In this document: positions 1 to 5,927 of the stretch, piece by piece
Layout of the letters: every line of letters starts with the position of its first letter
Position numbering within the stretch: the stretch's first letter is position 1
NCBI GenBank assembly: GCA_045649855.1
Contig: JAZRQN010000002.1
Location: 1-9,895 of the forward strand
DNA: 9,895 nucleotides
Direction: 5' to 3'
Origin: URNF01 sp045649855
Lineage (GTDB): Bacteria; Bacillota; Clostridia; Oscillospirales; Acutalibacteraceae
The notes under the pieces: model-generated
Told to the model about the DNA's origin: nothing
Database searches by the model: none
Seen by the model: the letters and a program-made list of their open reading frames with translations, nothing else
Made by a program: the position numbers and the translations under genes

Positions 1-44
1 TTGCTTTTTGACGTCTGTTTCGGTTTTGTTTTTATACGTGGCAT
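1..44 (-). CDS. Unidentified gene, first 14 codons only (runs off the left edge)
   Basis: Only the N-terminus, MPRIKTKPKQTSKS, is in the window, so no family can be assigned. The start is well supported: the ATG at 44-42 follows a full AAGGAGGT ribosome binding site at 60-53 with 8 bases between. A promoter lies just upstream at 71-99. The N-terminus is very basic, as in many DNA- or RNA-binding and mobile-element proteins, but that is not diagnostic. It lies downstream of the HEPN-like gene on the same strand and may be read partly from that gene's promoter. Confidence 0.6.
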   Translation of the reverse strand, partial: MPRIKTKPKQTSKS

Positions 45-70
45 AATGCTGCACCTCCTTGTAGCACAAC

Positions 71-99
71 ACTATACCGTCATATCTCTGAAAAGTCCA
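71..99 (-). promoter_or_regulatory. Promoter of the left-edge gene
   Basis: On the minus strand the -35 is TGGACT (99-94) and the -10 is TATAGT (76-71), with a spacer of exactly 17 bp. It lies between the stop of the HEPN-like gene and the strong ribosome binding site at 60-53. The -35 matches consensus at four of six positions, so the promoter is probably moderate. Confidence 0.5.
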
Positions 100-113
100 G
101 TTTTTTCAAACTA

Positions 114-554
114 TCAATCGAGAACTTTGCTACGAATCAGAGCGTTATATAAAATATCTATTATTCTTTCGGAATAATGTTCAAACAGAAGCGCCCAGGT
201 ATCCGATTCTACAAAAGGGAGCACTTTCCCATCGGGAGCCTCCAAACAATAGCTATATGCCTCGCGATGGGTCATAATATTTCTTATTTCGCGAATACCA
301 TAATTTTTGTTGTCAAAGAAGTCTTTTTCATCTTCTGTCAAAACGCCTGCTCCTGTTAATGCTCTTATATCCTGATTGAAATTCTCATTGAAGTTTTCTC
401 GTAGTGATTTAAATATCAATTCCACGGCATTAAAAATAACTACTGTTGCAGCATATCCCTCGCCGCTGTCATATAGTCTAAAAGACGTAAAAAGCATATC
501 GCCGTAATAATGAGAATATTGCCATATACACTCAATCTTATCCTTTGTTGTCAT
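114..554 (-). CDS. Small HEPN-like protein (putative RNase or toxin)
   Basis: This gene encodes 146 residues and is predicted to be mostly helical. Near residues 88-99 it carries IREIRNIMTHRE, which contains R91-NIMT-H96. This fits the R-x(4-6)-H motif, with a polar residue after the Arg, that forms the RNase site of HEPN domains in toxins, abortive-infection proteins and CRISPR effectors. The length suits a single HEPN domain. I chose the ATG at 554 rather than the one at 587 because AAAGGA lies 8 bases upstream of it, and the upstream ATG falls inside a palindrome at the predicted transcription start. No nucleotidyltransferase antitoxin partner is visible in the window. It is divergent from the methyltransferase operon, which suggests a defence role, but this is inference. 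It could also be a non-catalytic HEPN-fold protein. Confidence 0.6.
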   Translation of the reverse strand: MTTKDKIECIWQYSHYYGDMLFTSFRLYDSGEGYAATVVIFNAVELIFKSLRENFNENFNQDIRALTGAGVLTEDEKDFFDNKNYGIREIRNIMTHREAYSYCLEAPDGKVLPFVESDTWALLFEHYSERIIDILYNALIRSKVLD

Positions 555-582
555 AGTAATATCCTTTCTTTCAACTATAATA

Positions 583-603
583 ATCACATAACAATTGTGT
601 GAT
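583..603. promoter_or_regulatory. Palindromic operator candidate at the HEPN-like gene promoter
   Basis: This is a 21-bp near-perfect inverted repeat with outer arms ATCACA and TGTGAT. Eight of its ten base pairs are Watson-Crick, one is G-T and one is mismatched next to the central base. It begins one base downstream of the -10 box of the minus-strand promoter and covers the expected transcription start. That is the usual position for a repressor that blocks initiation. The binding protein is unknown. Confidence 0.5.
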
Positions 604-604
604 C

Positions 605-633
605 ATTATACCATTAAAATATTATATAATCAA
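605..633 (-). promoter_or_regulatory. Promoter of the HEPN-like gene
   Basis: On the minus strand the -35 is TTGATT (633-628), the spacer is 17 bp, and the -10 is a perfect TATAAT (610-605). Transcription should start near 598, inside the 583-603 palindrome, giving a leader of about 45 bases. It is back to back with the methyltransferase operon promoter, with 34 bp between the two -35 boxes. Confidence 0.7.
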
Positions 634-667
634 TGTCTATTACAAAAATGCGGTTTTTAGCACCCCA

Positions 668-696
668 TTGATTTTTAAACAAAAATAATATATAAT
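668..696 (+). promoter_or_regulatory. Promoter of the methyltransferase-endonuclease operon
   Basis: The -35 is TTGATT (668-673), the spacer is 17 bp and the -10 is TATAAT (691-696). The expected start is near 703, which leaves only about 8 bases before the GTG at 711 but about 26 before the ATG at 729. This favours the downstream start for the methyltransferase. An AT-only palindrome at 685-701 overlaps the -10 box but is too low in complexity to call an operator. Confidence 0.65.
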
Positions 697-728
697 ATTA
701 TATTGAGTACGTGTCGAAAGTTGGTGAA

Positions 729-1682
729 ATGATGAGGGTTGCCAGTTTATTTGCCGGAATTGGTGGAATATGTTTGGGTTTTAAACAAGCGGGATTTGAT
801 ATTGTTTGGGCAAATGAACGTGATGCTGCAGCGTGCAAAACTTATCGTTTTAATTTCGGCGATTCCTATCTTCGAGAGGGAGATATTCGAAATATTCAGG
901 CAAAAAACATTCCTGACTTTGATGTGCTTACCGCAGGTTTTCCGTGCCAATCGTTCTCTACCGCCGGATTCAAAAAGGGGTTTCGTGATCCAAGGGGGAA
1001 TCTGTTTTTTGAAATTATCCGCATTGTGGAAGAAAAACGCCCCCGGATTATTTTGCTTGAAAACGTTGAAAATATTGTCGAACACGATAACCAAAAAACT
1101 TTTTTGACCATTTTCAATTCACTATCAGAGTGCGGTTATGATGTGAAATACAGAACATTGCAGCCGTTTGATTACGCCGGTATTCCACAGAGGAGAAAAA
1201 GGGTCTTTATCGTTGCTTTTCGGGATATCGATGATTGTGATGCGTTCTCATTCCCTAAAGAAATGGAAGAAAAGCAAGCAATAGATAGGATTATTGATTT
1301 TTCGCAAAAGCAACACACATCTTATTATTACGAAAATAATCATCCTTCGTATCCCGAGCTTGAACAGAAAGCTAAAATCGGAAAGATTTACTCTCTAAAA
1401 AATGACGGCTCGGTATACTGTTCAGGAACGCTGTGCCCAACGTTAATAGCGGGTATGGGTAAATTCCCCGATAGAATTCCTGTTGTTAAGGATAATTACG
1501 GAATAAGGCGTCTCACGATTAGAGAGTGTTTGCGTTTTCAAGGTTTTCCAGAGAACTTCAATATCTCCCGTGAAAATTCAATAGAAGATGCATACAAACA
1601 GATTGGAAACTCGGTCTGTGTGCCAATAGTTAATAGAATTGCTATCGAAATTGCAAAAGTGCTTGAAAGGAAGGTGCTATAA
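729..1682 (+). CDS. DNA cytosine-5 methyltransferase (M1) of a type II restriction-modification system
   Basis: It transfers a methyl group from S-adenosylmethionine to C5 of cytosine in a DNA recognition site, protecting the host from the partner endonuclease. The conserved blocks run in order (residues from the ATG at 729): motif I ASLFAGIGGI (5-14), motif IV GFPCQSFSTAG with catalytic Cys73, motif VI ENVEN, motif VIII QRRKRVFIV, a short target-recognition region, then motif IX RRLTIRECLRFQGFP and motif X QIGNSVCVP. At 317 residues it is a compact single-site enzyme. The recognition region contains CPTLIAGMGKFPDRIP, resembling the TL(T/I)A-type segment of many m5C enzymes, but I cannot read the target site from it. 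An in-frame GTG at 711 and an ATG at 732 are alternative starts; the ribosome binding sites are weak for all. Its TAA shares one base with the next ATG. Confidence 0.95.
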   Translation: MMRVASLFAGIGGICLGFKQAGFDIVWANERDAAACKTYRFNFGDSYLREGDIRNIQAKNIPDFDVLTAGFPCQSFSTAGFKKGFRDPRGNLFFEIIRIVEEKRPRIILLENVENIVEHDNQKTFLTIFNSLSECGYDVKYRTLQPFDYAGIPQRRKRVFIVAFRDIDDCDAFSFPKEMEEKQAIDRIIDFSQKQHTSYYYENNHPSYPELEQKAKIGKIYSLKNDGSVYCSGTLCPTLIAGMGKFPDRIPVVKDNYGIRRLTIRECLRFQGFPENFNISRENSIEDAYKQIGNSVCVPIVNRIAIEIAKVLERKVL

Positions 1683-3067
1683 TGAATAATGCGTTTTTAG
1701 GGATGACAATTCAAAAATATATCTGCCAGAAATATGATGTGCCTACGCACCCCAATGCAGTGGCTCAATTTACATCCAGCTATAACAAAGATTACGAACC
1801 TAGTCTCGACGAGTTGACGAACGCTATTTTCAAGGATATCGGTACAACACCAACACAGTGTTTAACATTTGCCCCCTCTGCTAAGGGCAAGGAAACTTTA
1901 TCTCCCCATAATTTCCTTTTGGAAAACGGAGCAACCTTATCTATAAGAACCAACAAAACCGGGGACAAAGTTGCGCCGAGAGTAGTTGGTCAATGTGGCT
2001 TATTCGTATTCAATGCGTTTTTCTCGGAACTTGCCGGGTTTGAAATTGAGGACAAGGAGCAAATTAAAGGAGTTGTTCTTAAAAGTATTCACCGAATGAT
2101 TCCCACATTTCTGGATTATCTCTTTGTTTCAGACTATACCGTTTGGGTGAGATACGATGATGGCGAATACAGTTATACTGTTTTTGATCGAAATCAGTTC
2201 GTAGATATCGAAACCGAGCGTGAGCATTTCACCTTCACCAAAGACGGTGCTGCGTGGAACGAAAGTACTACTTTAAAATACAAAGGCATTTCTATTGCTG
2301 AAATTCAGATTCATAAGAACCGAACATTTAAGTTCCGCTTCATTATGAAAGCAATGCAGAAGTTCTTGGTTGAAGCCAAAATGACAACCGAGACCTTCGG
2401 AATGACCGCTGAAAAAACGATTTGTGATATCTTTGGACTGTCATACCCAGCTAATTTCAAAACCAGGTGTTCTGCACGTTTACAAGAAGAAATCACAGCT
2501 ACTGTAAAGGCAGCATTCACTGAATTGCCGGATGCTATAAAGCACACCGGTTCTGAAAAGGGAGAGCGTGGGAAAGAAAGCAAGTGTTCTTACGACTTTG
2601 TTCTTGCCGGACAGAAAACGCTGTCACTAAAAACCAATACAGGAAAGATGGTGTGTCCACCGGAAGTTGGACAGCCCGGGGCAGAAACTTGTTATTTGTA
2701 TTTCAAGCATCTAACCGACGCTACAGAGATGACAGGTGATGTATTTAAGGAAATGGTGCTGAGTCGCATCGCTGAAATGATGCCAATTTACGTAGAGCAT
2801 CTTCTGGATTCGGATTACCTTTTGTGGATTTATAAAAAGAAAAATTCCTACGAATATAAAATCTTTAACTCGGATTTTGCTAAAAATATGGTGTGGGATG
2901 GCGGTGCCTTTACCTTTACCAAACCGACCATTGAAGAATGGAACGAAAGTAACACTTTGAAGTACAATGGTATTTCTATTGGTGAGTTCCAGATTCATAA
3001 GGCAAGATCTTGCTTCAAGTTCCGTTTTAATATGGAGAATTTTGAGAAGGTTATAAAGGGAGTGTGA
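1682..3067 (+). CDS. Putative type II restriction endonuclease with tandemly duplicated halves
   Basis: I infer the nuclease role from position: it directly follows M1 and overlaps its stop by one base (TAATG). The 461 residues form two homologous halves, about 1-233 and 234-461. Shared landmarks are LGMTIQKYIC / FGMTAEKTIC (6-15 / 239-248), LSIRTN / LSLKTN (86-91 / 314-319), VVGQ / EVGQ, and a long block ending WNES..LKY.GISI.E.QIHK (about 192-212 / 420-440). The second half has D305 and S315-L-K317, which fits a PD-(D/E)xK-type site in which Ser replaces the acidic residue. The first half has N77 and R89 at the matching places, so it may be inactive. Both halves keep E-x-Q (E207 / E435), another possible metal-site element. 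The ribosome binding site AAAGGAAGG lies inside the end of M1. I do not recognise the family or its cut site. Confidence 0.75.
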   Translation: MNNAFLGMTIQKYICQKYDVPTHPNAVAQFTSSYNKDYEPSLDELTNAIFKDIGTTPTQCLTFAPSAKGKETLSPHNFLLENGATLSIRTNKTGDKVAPRVVGQCGLFVFNAFFSELAGFEIEDKEQIKGVVLKSIHRMIPTFLDYLFVSDYTVWVRYDDGEYSYTVFDRNQFVDIETEREHFTFTKDGAAWNESTTLKYKGISIAEIQIHKNRTFKFRFIMKAMQKFLVEAKMTTETFGMTAEKTICDIFGLSYPANFKTRCSARLQEEITATVKAAFTELPDAIKHTGSEKGERGKESKCSYDFVLAGQKTLSLKTNTGKMVCPPEVGQPGAETCYLYFKHLTDATEMTGDVFKEMVLSRIAEMMPIYVEHLLDSDYLLWIYKKKNSYEYKIFNSDFAKNMVWDGGAFTFTKPTIEEWNESNTLKYNGISIGEFQIHKARSCFKFRFNMENFEKVIKGV

Positions 3068-3071
3068 AAAA

Positions 3072-4181
3072 ATGAAAGGCAGAATGTTTGTCGTAAATAG
3101 CGATACATTGACCAGTACAACGGCCTCGATGATTGCATCAATTTTTACGCCAAAACCAACAGGTGAGAAGTGGTTAAGTACTATATCTGATATAATGGCT
3201 GATATGTTGCAAATTGAAATTGGCGATTATATATTTTTGTGGGAAACAAGTAGCGAGTCGCAAAAAAGTCGTATTCACGGTGTATATAGGGCTATCTCAA
3301 AGCCGTATTATGAATGTGCATCTGCAAAGGATAGCGCGCCATTTAAAATACATATAGAAAAAGCCTATGATTTTGAAAATCCAATAGATGAATACGATGT
3401 TCTTAATTGTCCATATATAAAGAGTAGTATGTGGACTATCGTTGGCAAAAAAGTAAAGGGAAAATCGCGAGGAACATCACCGCTGTCCCAAGAAGAAGTT
3501 AAAAATTTAATCACATTGCTTATCGGAAAAAATCCAAATTATTCATTCATTAAGTTTGATGAGGCGAGGTGCATTGATGTTGCAAATGCATTAAATATCG
3601 ATTATTCAAAGAAAGGGAAAAATACGAAGCCAAAAAGTTTGTCTTCAATGCATCCCAATGACCTTTTCTTTTTCAATGAATCAGGCAACGTATATTATGA
3701 AAAAATTATCGAAACTATTTTGAATCAAGAAATGACCAGCAAAAACAAAACTCTTTTTGAGCAAATCGGAATAGATGTAGATAAGGTTATATGGTATAGC
3801 AATTATTTGCCTTACAGCATTGAACAATCCGAAATGGATTATGTTATTATTGAATCAGAGGACGGCTTTACGGCTACGAAGATATATTTGTTGGAACTTA
3901 TGATGCCACAAATTGATGAGTCGCATATTAAGCGTACACTGGTGTATAGTAAATGGTTAAATGATACATTGGCATTAGGGACAAATTTTGTCCAACCTAT
4001 TTTAATCGCCGGTGAGTGTTACGACTTCATAAACGGAGAAACGGATGGGCGTAAAATCAATGCATTTAAGAATAGAAAGGCAATAATAGAAGAAAATGAA
4101 GCTAAGTATGGATTGAACCCTATGAAAATATATCAGTATGATTTTTCAGGTTCATCGCCAACTTTTATTAAAAAAAGATAA
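3072..4181 (+). CDS. EVE/PUA-like domain fused to a degenerate NucS-like nuclease domain
   Basis: This 369-residue protein is the third gene of the operon. It starts 4 bases after the endonuclease stop, with AAGGGAG 9 bases before its ATG. Residues about 3-152 resemble an EVE/PUA-fold domain: GDYIFLWE (51-58), IHGVYRAISKPYYE (68-81), SMWTIVGKKV (119-128) and PLSQEEVKNLI (137-147) follow the usual strand order. EVE domains are known readers of modified bases in DNA or RNA. Residues about 206-320 resemble a NucS/DUF91-type PD-(D/E)xK fold: IWYSNYLPY, then MDYVII with D256, then IYLLELM, then HIKRTLVYSKWLN. At the expected E-x-K there is E275-L-M277, so the catalytic lysine is missing. It may be a methylation reader that steers or restrains the endonuclease, or a nuclease using another lysine. 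Both domain calls rest on pattern recognition of distant similarity. Confidence 0.6.
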   Translation: MKGRMFVVNSDTLTSTTASMIASIFTPKPTGEKWLSTISDIMADMLQIEIGDYIFLWETSSESQKSRIHGVYRAISKPYYECASAKDSAPFKIHIEKAYDFENPIDEYDVLNCPYIKSSMWTIVGKKVKGKSRGTSPLSQEEVKNLITLLIGKNPNYSFIKFDEARCIDVANALNIDYSKKGKNTKPKSLSSMHPNDLFFFNESGNVYYEKIIETILNQEMTSKNKTLFEQIGIDVDKVIWYSNYLPYSIEQSEMDYVIIESEDGFTATKIYLLELMMPQIDESHIKRTLVYSKWLNDTLALGTNFVQPILIAGECYDFINGETDGRKINAFKNRKAIIEENEAKYGLNPMKIYQYDFSGSSPTFIKKR

Positions 4182-4215
4182 AAATGCGGAGAGGATTATT
4201 CCTCTTCGCATTTTT
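4180..4215. terminator. Bidirectional rho-independent terminator between convergent genes
   Basis: A 16-bp stem (4180-4195 with 4200-4215) has one G-T wobble and a 4-base TTAT loop. Each arm ends in five A or T, so the stem is flanked by a U-tract in both reading directions. It begins on the last bases of the EVE-like gene stop codon. On the other strand its arm encodes the final residues of the HTH methyltransferase. It should end both converging transcripts. Confidence 0.85.
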
Positions 4216-5461
4216 CTATTGCCTTCATAATTGCTATGCCAATTGCTTTCCCAAGAAGTGCCGGAACAGCGTTGCCGATCTGCACCAACTGCCATTTCTT
4301 TGAACCCTTGAAAATAAAATCATCAGGGAACGATTGTAATGCAGCCAATTCTCTTGGAGTGAGAACTCTTGGTAGTCTTGGATGAATGTTAACGCCGCCG
4401 TGGTTTTCCTTGACCGTACAGGAAGGTTTATCCCACGGTGATTTTTTCCAGGCATCTGAATAATTGCCGTATAAGCTCTGTCCCTCGGGCAGGGCTTTTA
4501 TTTGTTCAATCATTTTATCGGAATGCCTTGTGAAAATATGGTTGATTTGCTTGTTTTCAGGAATGGACATAAATCTCTTTATACCTTCCCCCAAAGTAAC
4601 GTAATTATCAGGGGAATATATCGGCTTAGGATGATAGTTAGTTAAACCGTGTCGGTTACCGATGAAAATAACTCTTCTTCTGATTTGAGGAACACCATAA
4701 TCGGCGCTGTTCAAAACAGTAACATTAATGTCATACCCAGCCTCTTTGTAATCGCTGATGATTTTAGCTTCGACTTTTCCACCGAGCATCGAGCGTAGCC
4801 CCTCAACATTTTCCATTACAACGAAATCCGGCTTTATGTGTTTGACAATTTCAAGCATTTCAAGATATAAGCTGTTTCTCGGGTCGGTCACCACACGGTG
4901 CCCCGCCATACTGAATCCCTGGCAAGGGAATCCGCCAACAATTAGGTGTACGTGCTTGTCAGCAATAGAATCATAAAGTTCTTGTTTAACGGATGCTTCA
5001 CGGATGTCTCTTGTCTGTACGTTTTCGTTGAAACCTTTTTGCTCAACGAAGTTATATTTATATGTATCTACAGCTTCCGGCATTATTTCAACAGAACCTA
5101 TGGGGGTAAAACCAGCCATAGTCAAGCCACAGCTAAGGCCACCTGCGCCGGAGAAAAGGTCGATAAAATTTAATCCATTACGATAGTTGATATTAGACCA
5201 GCCATCAAAAACCCAACGATCAGTAATATCGATCCAATTAACGGCATCCGAACCTTGCTCTTCAACAATGGTTTCGTTAAAGATATTATCCTTTTCCGGG
5301 TCCAAATCGGATATTAACCATCTGCTGTAATTTTCTTTGGTAATGCGATAACAGTTACCAATCTTTTCTGCTTTGAGTTTCCCGGCAGCAATATGCCTTC
5401 TTATAGTCTTTTGGCTTTGCCCGGACATCTCGGCAACTTCTGCGATAGAATAGATTTCCAT
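4196..5461 (-). CDS. DNA cytosine-5 methyltransferase (M2) with N-terminal HTH domain
   Basis: This is a second C5-cytosine methyltransferase, 421 residues. Residues 1-50 form an excisionase/MerR-like helix-turn-helix (IAEVAEMSGQSQKTIRRHI, then the basic wing GKLKAEKIGNCYRI). A linker of about 45 residues follows, then motif I NFIDLFSGAGGLS (98-110), motif IV GGFPCQGFSMAG with catalytic Cys180, motif VI VMENVEG, motif VIII QIRRRVIFIGNR, a recognition region with LPEGQSLYGNYSDAW and TVKENHGGVNIHP, motif IX RELAALQSFPDDF and motif X QIGNAVPALL. I chose the ATG at 5461 because GGATGGAG lies about 6 bases upstream; the ATG at 5473, four codons earlier, abuts its AAAAGG too closely. In M.EcoRII, M.SsoII and M.MspI, N-terminal HTH extensions repress the methyltransferase promoter; a similar role is plausible here. 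It is convergent with the M1-endonuclease operon and has its own promoter. Confidence 0.93.
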   Translation of the reverse strand: MEIYSIAEVAEMSGQSQKTIRRHIAAGKLKAEKIGNCYRITKENYSRWLISDLDPEKDNIFNETIVEEQGSDAVNWIDITDRWVFDGWSNINYRNGLNFIDLFSGAGGLSCGLTMAGFTPIGSVEIMPEAVDTYKYNFVEQKGFNENVQTRDIREASVKQELYDSIADKHVHLIVGGFPCQGFSMAGHRVVTDPRNSLYLEMLEIVKHIKPDFVVMENVEGLRSMLGGKVEAKIISDYKEAGYDINVTVLNSADYGVPQIRRRVIFIGNRHGLTNYHPKPIYSPDNYVTLGEGIKRFMSIPENKQINHIFTRHSDKMIEQIKALPEGQSLYGNYSDAWKKSPWDKPSCTVKENHGGVNIHPRLPRVLTPRELAALQSFPDDFIFKGSKKWQLVQIGNAVPALLGKAIGIAIMKAIEKCEEE

Positions 5462-5487
5462 AGTCTTCTCCATCCTTTTAAACTATG

Positions 5488-5513
5488 TGTCCATTATACA
5501 TGTTTTTTGTCCA
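5488..5513 (-). promoter_or_regulatory. Direct-repeat operator candidate in the M2 promoter
   Basis: On the minus strand two copies of TGGACA (5513-5508 and 5493-5488) are exactly 20 bp apart, about two helical turns. One sits in the spacer just downstream of the -35 and the other begins at the end of the -10 box and runs toward the start site. A protein on both copies would cover the promoter. The HTH domain of the adjacent methyltransferase is the obvious candidate binder, but this is inference. A weaker inverted repeat (ATGTGT / ATACAT) overlaps the same place. Confidence 0.4.
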
Positions 5514-5521
5514 ATAGTCAA
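5493..5521 (-). promoter_or_regulatory. Promoter of the HTH methyltransferase gene
   Basis: On the minus strand the -35 is TTGACT (5521-5516), the spacer is 17 bp and the -10 is a perfect TATAAT (5498-5493). Transcription should begin near 5486, giving a leader of about 25 bases to the ATG at 5461. A leader this short makes the ATG at 5473 less likely as the start. Confidence 0.75.
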
Positions 5522-5576
5522 GAGGTTATTAAAAAATATCTTAAATCCACTTGAAAAGGCCGTTTGTTTTCGGTAT

Positions 5577-5645
5577 TCGTTTACGGGAGCTTTACTCGTT
5601 TACGGGATGTTTGCTCGTTTACGGGAGCAAGTATTCGTTGCCGGG
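5577..5645. repeat. Four-copy short direct repeat array, TCGTTTACGGG
   Basis: TCGTTTACGGG occurs at 5577-5587, 5596-5606 and 5615-5625. A variant, TCGTTGCCGGG, occurs at 5635-5645. The spacing is 19, 19 and 20 bp, so all copies lie roughly two helical turns apart on one face of the DNA. Copy 3 is embedded in a small inverted repeat (TTGCTC / GAGCAA). No convincing gene overlaps it. It sits in the 352-base gap between the M2 start and the tRNA, at the edge of the island. It could be a protein-binding array, the end of a mobile element, or a decayed tandem repeat. Confidence 0.7.
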
Positions 5646-5716
5646 CAGAGGGCGAAAGTGCCGATTTTTGGTATTTTTCGGTAATGAGGTAACCTTATAT
5701 CTCCGATACAATTTTA

Positions 5717-5748
5717 GTACAAAGCCCTATTTTTACAGCGCCTTGTAC
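5717..5748. repeat. Imperfect inverted repeat, function unknown
   Basis: GTACAAAGC (5717-5725) pairs with GCCTTGTAC (5740-5748) with one mismatch across a 14-base loop. There is no T-tract on either side strong enough to make it an intrinsic terminator. The rest of 5646-5780 shows no coding region I can support. Confidence 0.3.
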
Positions 5749-5781
5749 AAACAAAAGCACTTATAACAGGTGAAAAAGCAC

Positions 5782-5819
5782 AAAAAATTAAGGTTGATTC
5801 GTTTTGAATCAACCTTAAT
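5782..5819 (-). terminator. Rho-independent terminator of the tRNA-Pro transcript
   Basis: A perfect 14-bp stem (5787-5800 with 5806-5819) has a 5-base loop. On the minus strand it is followed by a U-tract from the A-run at 5786-5782. It starts 6 bases beyond the encoded CCA of the tRNA and ends its transcript before the island. Confidence 0.9.
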
Positions 5820-5825
5820 GAGTAT

Positions 5826-5901
5826 TGGTCGAGATGACAGGACTTGAACCTGCGGCATCCTGCTCCCAAAGCAGGCGCGCTACCAACTGCGCCACATCTC
5901 G
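5826..5901 (-). tRNA. tRNA-Pro (anticodon TGG)
   Basis: This is a complete 76-base tRNA including an encoded CCA. The acceptor stem is CGAGATG / CATCTCG with discriminator A. The D arm is GCGC..GCGC with AGTTGGTAG in the loop. The anticodon stem is CCTGC / GCAGG around the loop TTTGGGA, which gives anticodon TGG. The T arm is CAGG / CCTG around TTCAAGT. Its 3' end points toward the restriction-modification island, the usual side for islands that use tRNA attachment sites. However, its own terminator lies between the two, and I see no second copy of the tRNA 3' end in the window. No good promoter lies directly upstream; see the promoter at 6133-6161. Confidence 0.97.
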
Positions 5902-5927
5902 ATATATTCAGTTAACCCTGCGGCATC
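5865..5927. repeat. 63-bp direct repeat, copy A (inside and upstream of tRNA-Pro)
   Basis: This segment covers nucleotides 1-37 of the tRNA-Pro gene plus 26 bases upstream of it. It matches 6051-6113 at 62 of 63 positions, the only difference being C5916 against A6102. The offset is 186 bp. Its last part, CCTGCGGCATC, also occurs inside the tRNA itself at 5849-5859, so this short word is present three times. Confidence 0.95.

Noticed and set aside
644..653. AAAAATGCGG between the divergent promoters, shared with the terminator arm at 4180-4189
   Set aside because: A 10-bp match to a low-complexity word in two AT-rich places is too short to claim a repeat or regulatory link.
685..701. AT-only palindrome over the M1 promoter -10 box
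   Set aside because: It is made only of A and T and follows from the TATAAT context, so it is not evidence of an operator.
5577..5645. A CRISPR array
   Set aside because: The repeat unit is only 11 bp with 8-9 bp between copies, far below CRISPR repeat and spacer sizes, and no cas gene is present.
5487..5766. Small plus-strand open frames of 65 and 71 residues
   Set aside because: They read through the repeat array and the M2 promoter region, have no good ribosome binding site and no recognisable composition or motif.
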